Source: a virus. From it: a stretch of DNA of 64,000 bases. The notes under the pieces are model-generated. The model worked only from the letters and a program-made list of their open reading frames with translations. It was not told the DNA's origin and ran no database searches. The stretch covers positions 62,001 through 126,000 of the IMG/VR virus record IMGVR_UViG_3300009503_000018; one strand, given 5' to 3'. The position numbers and the translations under genes were made by a program. Below, piece after piece: positions 60,068-64,000 of this stretch (position 1 is the stretch's first letter; each line of letters starts with the position of its first letter).

Positions 60068-60514
60068 TTACAGATTGAGAATATCGGTAACTTCGAGGGT
60101 TGCGTCTGCTCGGATCACACGCTCTCCAGTCGCGCTGTACTCTCGACCAATAGAACTAAACCAACACCCTTGATAGATTGTTCCAATAATCAAACCGCTT
60201 GGAAGTTGCCAAATCTCCTGCACATCAAATGGGTTAGTATGATCGGCAAGATGAATCGCACTTGCTGGGAATCCAAATGCTTCGTGCATACGCTTGGTAA
60301 ATAGATCATACCGAGCAACATCAATTTGAAGCTGAGTCACGTTCCCGGGAACAATATCAATACGCCGACCTGAAGTCAACGAATTCAATTCGTAAATCGG
60401 CGTCATATCCCGCTGTTGACGCGGTGCCCATCGTTGGATGATACCGATCGTTACACCTCGAAAACGGATCGAGATGATGTGCTGACTAGCAACTCGTGTA
60501 TTGGGAATAGCCAT
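60068..60514 (-). CDS. Tail tube protein
   Basis: The 148-residue protein follows the sheath gene and is beta-rich, with the typical order of a myophage tube (IISIRFRGVTIGIIQRW..., NSLTSGRRIDIVPGNVTQLQIDVARYDLF...VIRADATLEVTDILNL). ATG 60514 is preceded by GAGGA at 9 bases. It forms the inner tube through which DNA passes and should be expressed at the same high level as the sheath. Confidence 0.85.
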   Translation of the reverse strand: MAIPNTRVASQHIISIRFRGVTIGIIQRWAPRQQRDMTPIYELNSLTSGRRIDIVPGNVTQLQIDVARYDLFTKRMHEAFGFPASAIHLADHTNPFDVQEIWQLPSGLIIGTIYQGCWFSSIGREYSATGERVIRADATLEVTDILNL

Positions 60515-60543
60515 ATTAAGCAATCCTCTTCATTAACTTATAT

Positions 60544-62553
60544 TTAGGCACCTGACGGCACAGCCACACTATATGTTCCAAATAGTCTCTTCGCAATAAA
60601 CTTCACAAAGAAGAAAAATCGGAAGTCATACGTTGTCGGATCACTCTTGCGCTGTTGGACGATAATATCCGTAGCCAAGTCAATATTACGGATTGATCCA
60701 TCGTTGTTTTGAAATGGCGCAATCGCCCCATCGGCAATTGCTGCATTCAACTGTGTCGCGATTTGCGACTTAACTTCAAAGACGAACTGCGCCAAATCAT
60801 CGGGTACAAGTCCTACGATTGTCGCATCGAGCTGGTTCCGAACACGCTTGACAATATTGTCTTTTTGTGCCATGACGTTAATTTCACGGAATTCCGCGCT
60901 CGACTGATCCGTAGTTACCGGATCAAATAGCAAGAAACGCCCGCCCTTCGTATCCACCAAGTTCACCCCATTCGAAGCCATAAAATCGCGATCGCCTTTA
61001 TTCATAATCTCGACGGCGTCGAAGCCCACCAGCTCTTTGCGCAATAGCCCTTCAGCCGGGCTCAAGAAACTAGCCTGCAATGCAGCGACCGCCGTAGCAA
61101 GATAGGTGCTATCCAACTTGAGTTGCTTTGCTGATCCGTCTGGGAACCGGAACGTCTTCTGCACAAACGACGGTCCCGTGAGCACAAACCGACCCCGACC
61201 CGGACTGTCGGCAGCAACCTGCAATTCCTGCGTGGCGACAAAGACGAACGTCCCAGCCGTCTCTCCATCTCCAGCAACAGTTCCAACGGGCATGCCAAAC
61301 CAGCCCATACGTTCCGCCTTATTAATCAAGCTCGACTGTTGGATTACATGGTCCCGCAATGCAGCACGAACCAATGGTTTCACTCCGCCCGCATTAAGCG
61401 TAGGATGCCCGAGTACAACAATATCTGTCAGATCAGGATTTAATTCGGCGCCTTTAATCGCGGTAATATAGTCAATATCTTGAGCTGCCTGTCCCGTTCC
61501 GGTATTCTGAACCTGAATATGATAGAGAAACGGTGGCTGCTGCTCAAAGGCGATTTGTCCCGCCAATGCAAGCGCATTCGTTGACGAAATCGGTCCGACT
61601 TTTGCAATAAACTGATCAAAACTGGTACTCAAAATGGGCGTATTGAAATCCGTCGCAGGACGGTTTGCATGATACGTAACAAAATACGTCGCTCCCTGTG
61701 CTGGATTCTTGCCAGCGCCTTGAGCAAATTGTCCACTCAAGAAACCAAGAATGGAATTCGAAGTCCCGGCGCCGACTTGAATTGTGGCACTATTTCCAAC
61801 CGCCGTTGTTTTCAACACCACATGTCCACCTGAAGCGAATGCCGCCATGCCGGTAATATTGGTATTCAAAACCGTAACAACTTCTGCCGCCGTCGCAGCA
61901 TTGGGATTTGCAAAGTTCCCATTTGAGAACGTAACGGACTGTTCAATGCCACCATTCAACGTTACGTTGAATGTCTGTCCTACTAATCCACTAAACGTTT
62001 CGGTCGTGGATCCCGTAATGGTCGGCGCAGTCGGGCTCAGCCACGCAACCCCAGAACTCACCAAAACATAATCTGTCCCAGACACGAAATCACTCGTACC
62101 CGGAAAGGATCCAACACGGACAATCGCTCCACATGGCACATTCACATCAAACGCCAACTCGTCGACCGTTTGTGTCGCCGTCGTAGCTTGATAGGAGAAC
62201 GTGTATGTCGCGGTCGGATCAAAAAACGCTGCCGCAATCTGAATGGTCGTTGCGTTTACAACAGAAAAAGCGTCGGCAACTTGCTGATCTCCATTTTTGA
62301 ACAAAAACATGGAGCTTTTCTTGCCGTCGCTGGTTTTGGACAAAGTAAATTGCAGTGTGCTCGGATTGACGGTAACGGCTTCCTGATTAATATAGGCTCG
62401 AACAACACTTTCATCGGTCACGAGTTTGCACGGATCACCTTCGCCGATCAGCACGAGCTGCCGGGGGAGACCAATAAATGCCGGAATAGGCTGAACGACC
62501 TCTTCCTGAATATATACCCCAGGCGGAACATACCGTGATACGCGAATTGCCAT
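60544..62553 (-). CDS. Contractile tail sheath protein, 669 aa
   Basis: The N-terminus MAIRVSRYVPPGVYIQEE is the handshake strand region of sheath proteins, and the C-terminal half has GGRFLLFDPVTTDQSSAEFREINVMAQKDNIVKRVRNQLDATIVG and PFQNNDGSIRNIDLATDIIVQQRKSDPTTYDFRFFFFVKFIAKRLFGTYSVAVPS, classical for sheaths. Around residues 175-275 an additional beta domain is inserted (NGGIEQSVTFSNGNFANPNAATAAEVVTVLN), shared with the giant fibre protein. An AGGAGG site precedes ATG 62553. Confidence 0.95.
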   Translation of the reverse strand: MAIRVSRYVPPGVYIQEEVVQPIPAFIGLPRQLVLIGEGDPCKLVTDESVVRAYINQEAVTVNPSTLQFTLSKTSDGKKSSMFLFKNGDQQVADAFSVVNATTIQIAAAFFDPTATYTFSYQATTATQTVDELAFDVNVPCGAIVRVGSFPGTSDFVSGTDYVLVSSGVAWLSPTAPTITGSTTETFSGLVGQTFNVTLNGGIEQSVTFSNGNFANPNAATAAEVVTVLNTNITGMAAFASGGHVVLKTTAVGNSATIQVGAGTSNSILGFLSGQFAQGAGKNPAQGATYFVTYHANRPATDFNTPILSTSFDQFIAKVGPISSTNALALAGQIAFEQQPPFLYHIQVQNTGTGQAAQDIDYITAIKGAELNPDLTDIVVLGHPTLNAGGVKPLVRAALRDHVIQQSSLINKAERMGWFGMPVGTVAGDGETAGTFVFVATQELQVAADSPGRGRFVLTGPSFVQKTFRFPDGSAKQLKLDSTYLATAVAALQASFLSPAEGLLRKELVGFDAVEIMNKGDRDFMASNGVNLVDTKGGRFLLFDPVTTDQSSAEFREINVMAQKDNIVKRVRNQLDATIVGLVPDDLAQFVFEVKSQIATQLNAAIADGAIAPFQNNDGSIRNIDLATDIIVQQRKSDPTTYDFRFFFFVKFIAKRLFGTYSVAVPSGA

Positions 62554-62667
62554 TCAGAAATCCTCCTAAGTTACCGTCCTACCCCACCTCGTTAAAAAAG
62601 GGTTCCCTTCCTCAAATACAACTGTTTCTCATTGTCTTTTCGTGCGTTTTTTCATTAAAGCGTTAAA
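62554..62667. other. Intergenic region before the sheath gene, 114 bp
   Basis: This gap holds the strong AGGAGG ribosome-binding site of the sheath gene (about 62562-62568). A short AAGG/CCTT inverted repeat with T's is present but too small to call a terminator, and no convincing -35/-10 pair is seen. Confidence 0.4.
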
Positions 62668-64000
62668 CTACCCAACTTTCGCGGGGTTAGTCAATAAATT
62701 ACCAATTTCTTGAATAACGTCGGGATCATCAATAAATACAGCGCCCGGGTCCCCAGCCGTATCGGGATTTTCACGGAATCCGACACTTTCGCCGACCGAA
62801 GTTAAAAAGGCGTTTGTATTATCAAAAATCTCTAAGCGTTTTTGTAGAGCCCCATAATCACTCGATTCACAATGCGAAATATAGCCCCGCAAGCGAATTC
62901 TTGACCTTTGCGGGTCCACTTTCCATTCAAATTGTGCGGACAAATTCACCCCAATGGGAATATTGACGCGCGACCCTTCTCCTAAAACCGTTACTGGACC
63001 AGTAGACACATTCCCCTTAATAATGGCCAATCTCGCTGGAGATCCGGGTCGGACGAGCAGTTGATAACAATCACTTTCAAGCGGGTTTCTTCCCTGTTGC
63101 ATAGCACAGATTACTAAAGCCGAATTTCCATTCGAAAATCGGAACTTCGTTCGCAATCTTCCAGAGACAATACCGGGACTGTTTTTATTGACTAAAACTC
63201 CAGCCTCACTACCATCAGAAAGACTCTTAAAGGCGACAAGACCATTCCCGCTAATTCCACTTATTGATGTCATCAGTGTTGTGTCGATTTGTCGTACTAT
63301 AGCGCTCGGATTTACTACGATATCCCATTTTTGAGTATTAATTCCATTCACAAACCCGATACCACTATTAATTTCAAAATTATCGGAATTGGCAAATTGC
63401 CATTGACGAGGCTCATCAAGAGGCACAATATCAAATCGTGCAAGGAAATTTGCATCATCTTCAAGGTGGAAAGTGGGGTTAAAGCACACGGAAACATCAA
63501 ATGCTTCGCGGTCGGCATAATCCAGGAACAAAATCGGGACGGTGATCCTATTAAAATAAATCATTTCGAATGCTTCGCCGTCAGGACGCGCCTGTTGCGT
63601 CTCGCCTTGAATCACCGCTTCAGATTTTAAAATTAATTGGTAATTATTCGGGACTCCAGAAAATGGGTCAATATTCGTGTCGCCGAGAAAAGCGTACTCT
63701 GTTTCCTCTGCATATGTGGTAAAAAATGTATGCACAATATCGGTCAACTCGGAACGAATATTCGTATCCGTCGTGGAAATTTCAATAACCACCGTCATGT
63801 CGCCGCCGACAATTTCGCGAATCATCGGCTTTCCTGTAACGGGATCATGATATGTGTGAATCACTTGACGCCCAATCCCCATCTTTTTTTCCGTTCCAGG
63901 AGCGGACATAACGGCGACCGTCGGAATGCGCTGGTTCGCGTGCGGCATGGCTTGAATCACTTGCACAAACGATTCCGCCGACGTTTGCCCAGCCAAACCG
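62668..64000 (-). CDS. Tail/neck structural protein, cut by the right edge
   Basis: The frame continues through the right edge; the first possible start inside the window is a TTG at 63996. The first 200 residues include GRQVIHTYHDPVTGKPMIREIV and VVIEISTTDTNIRSELTDIVHTFF, resembling tail-terminator or neck-type proteins, and a beta-sandwich follows (RLRTKFRFSNGNSALVICAMQQG) before a C-terminal tail. It lies upstream of the sheath gene. I consider it a tail completion or neck protein of unsettled family. Confidence 0.6.
   Translation of the reverse strand, partial: GLAGQTSAESFVQVIQAMPHANQRIPTVAVMSAPGTEKKMGIGRQVIHTYHDPVTGKPMIREIVGGDMTVVIEISTTDTNIRSELTDIVHTFFTTYAEETEYAFLGDTNIDPFSGVPNNYQLILKSEAVIQGETQQARPDGEAFEMIYFNRITVPILFLDYADREAFDVSVCFNPTFHLEDDANFLARFDIVPLDEPRQWQFANSDNFEINSGIGFVNGINTQKWDIVVNPSAIVRQIDTTLMTSISGISGNGLVAFKSLSDGSEAGVLVNKNSPGIVSGRLRTKFRFSNGNSALVICAMQQGRNPLESDCYQLLVRPGSPARLAIIKGNVSTGPVTVLGEGSRVNIPIGVNLSAQFEWKVDPQRSRIRLRGYISHCESSDYGALQKRLEIFDNTNAFLTSVGESVGFRENPDTAGDPGAVFIDDPDVIQEIGNLLTNPAKVG

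Noticed and set aside
62590-62620. Small AAGG/CCTT inverted repeat before the sheath gene as terminator
   Set aside because: Stem of four pairs is too short.
1-64000. CRISPR array or complete rRNA/tRNA gene anywhere in the window
   Set aside because: No regular direct repeats with spacers and no complete cloverleaf or rRNA-like segment were seen by reading; a dedicated tRNA scan would be the decisive check.

Overview
The window looks like part of the genome of a large tailed bacteriophage with a contractile tail (a myovirus). It holds a tail sheath, tail tube, a frameshifted tail-assembly chaperone pair, tape-measure proteins and a full baseplate set, followed by the phage's own replication, recombination and nucleotide-metabolism genes. 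Shine-Dalgarno sites (AGGAGG-like), sigma70-type promoters and many 4-base ATGA gene overlaps point to a bacterial host. The host cannot be named. Two promoters whose -10 box lies exactly 6 nt before the start codon (leaderless geometry) would fit hosts where leaderless mRNAs are common. No capsid, portal or terminase gene is recognised, so the genome extends well beyond the window.

Almost all genes read leftward (minus strand). From right to left: a structural protein cut by the edge, sheath and tube (60.0-64.0 kb); chaperones joined by a -1 frameshift, then two tandem paralogous tape-measure proteins (54.7-59.9 kb); a zinc-ribbon membrane protein and baseplate hub, spike, PAAR tip, gp25-like wedge and J-like wedge (46.6-54.6 kb); fibre proteins including one of 2195 aa (35.9-46.6 kb); and an M15 peptidase endolysin (35.5 kb). 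A seven-gene rightward cassette (32.3-35.5 kb: ATP-dependent DNA ligase, SprT-like metalloprotease, small unknown proteins) interrupts the leftward layout.

Left of it lie a MoxR-type AAA+ ATPase with a VWA protein (29.7-32.2 kb) and a decaying region with tnpB-derived RNA-like remnants and duplicated gene starts (28.8-29.7 kb). Next is a translationally coupled recombination operon: a possible ssDNA-binding protein, RecA, a phosphoribosyltransferase, an IMP dehydrogenase/GMP reductase family enzyme, SbcD, an 82-aa protein and SbcC, interrupted by a tnpB element (19.4-28.6 kb). A mixed block follows (9-19.3 kb): dCMP deaminase, endonuclease VII, nucleoside deoxyribosyltransferase-like protein, sigma-like factor, C2H2 zinc finger, WYL protein, beta-solenoid protein and glycosyltransferase. 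The left end carries the replication core: family A DNA polymerase, SNF2-like helicase, class II ribonucleotide reductase and primase-polymerase/helicase (0.7-9.1 kb).

The clearest unusual items are the textbook -1 frameshift signal at 59.45-59.50 kb; the tnpB insertion placed exactly at a gene junction, with two orphan structured copies of its RNA-like 3' end 7 kb away that show compensatory base changes; the two leaderless-type promoters; the tandem tape-measure paralogs; and many small zinc-binding proteins, among them a eukaryote-like C2H2 finger.
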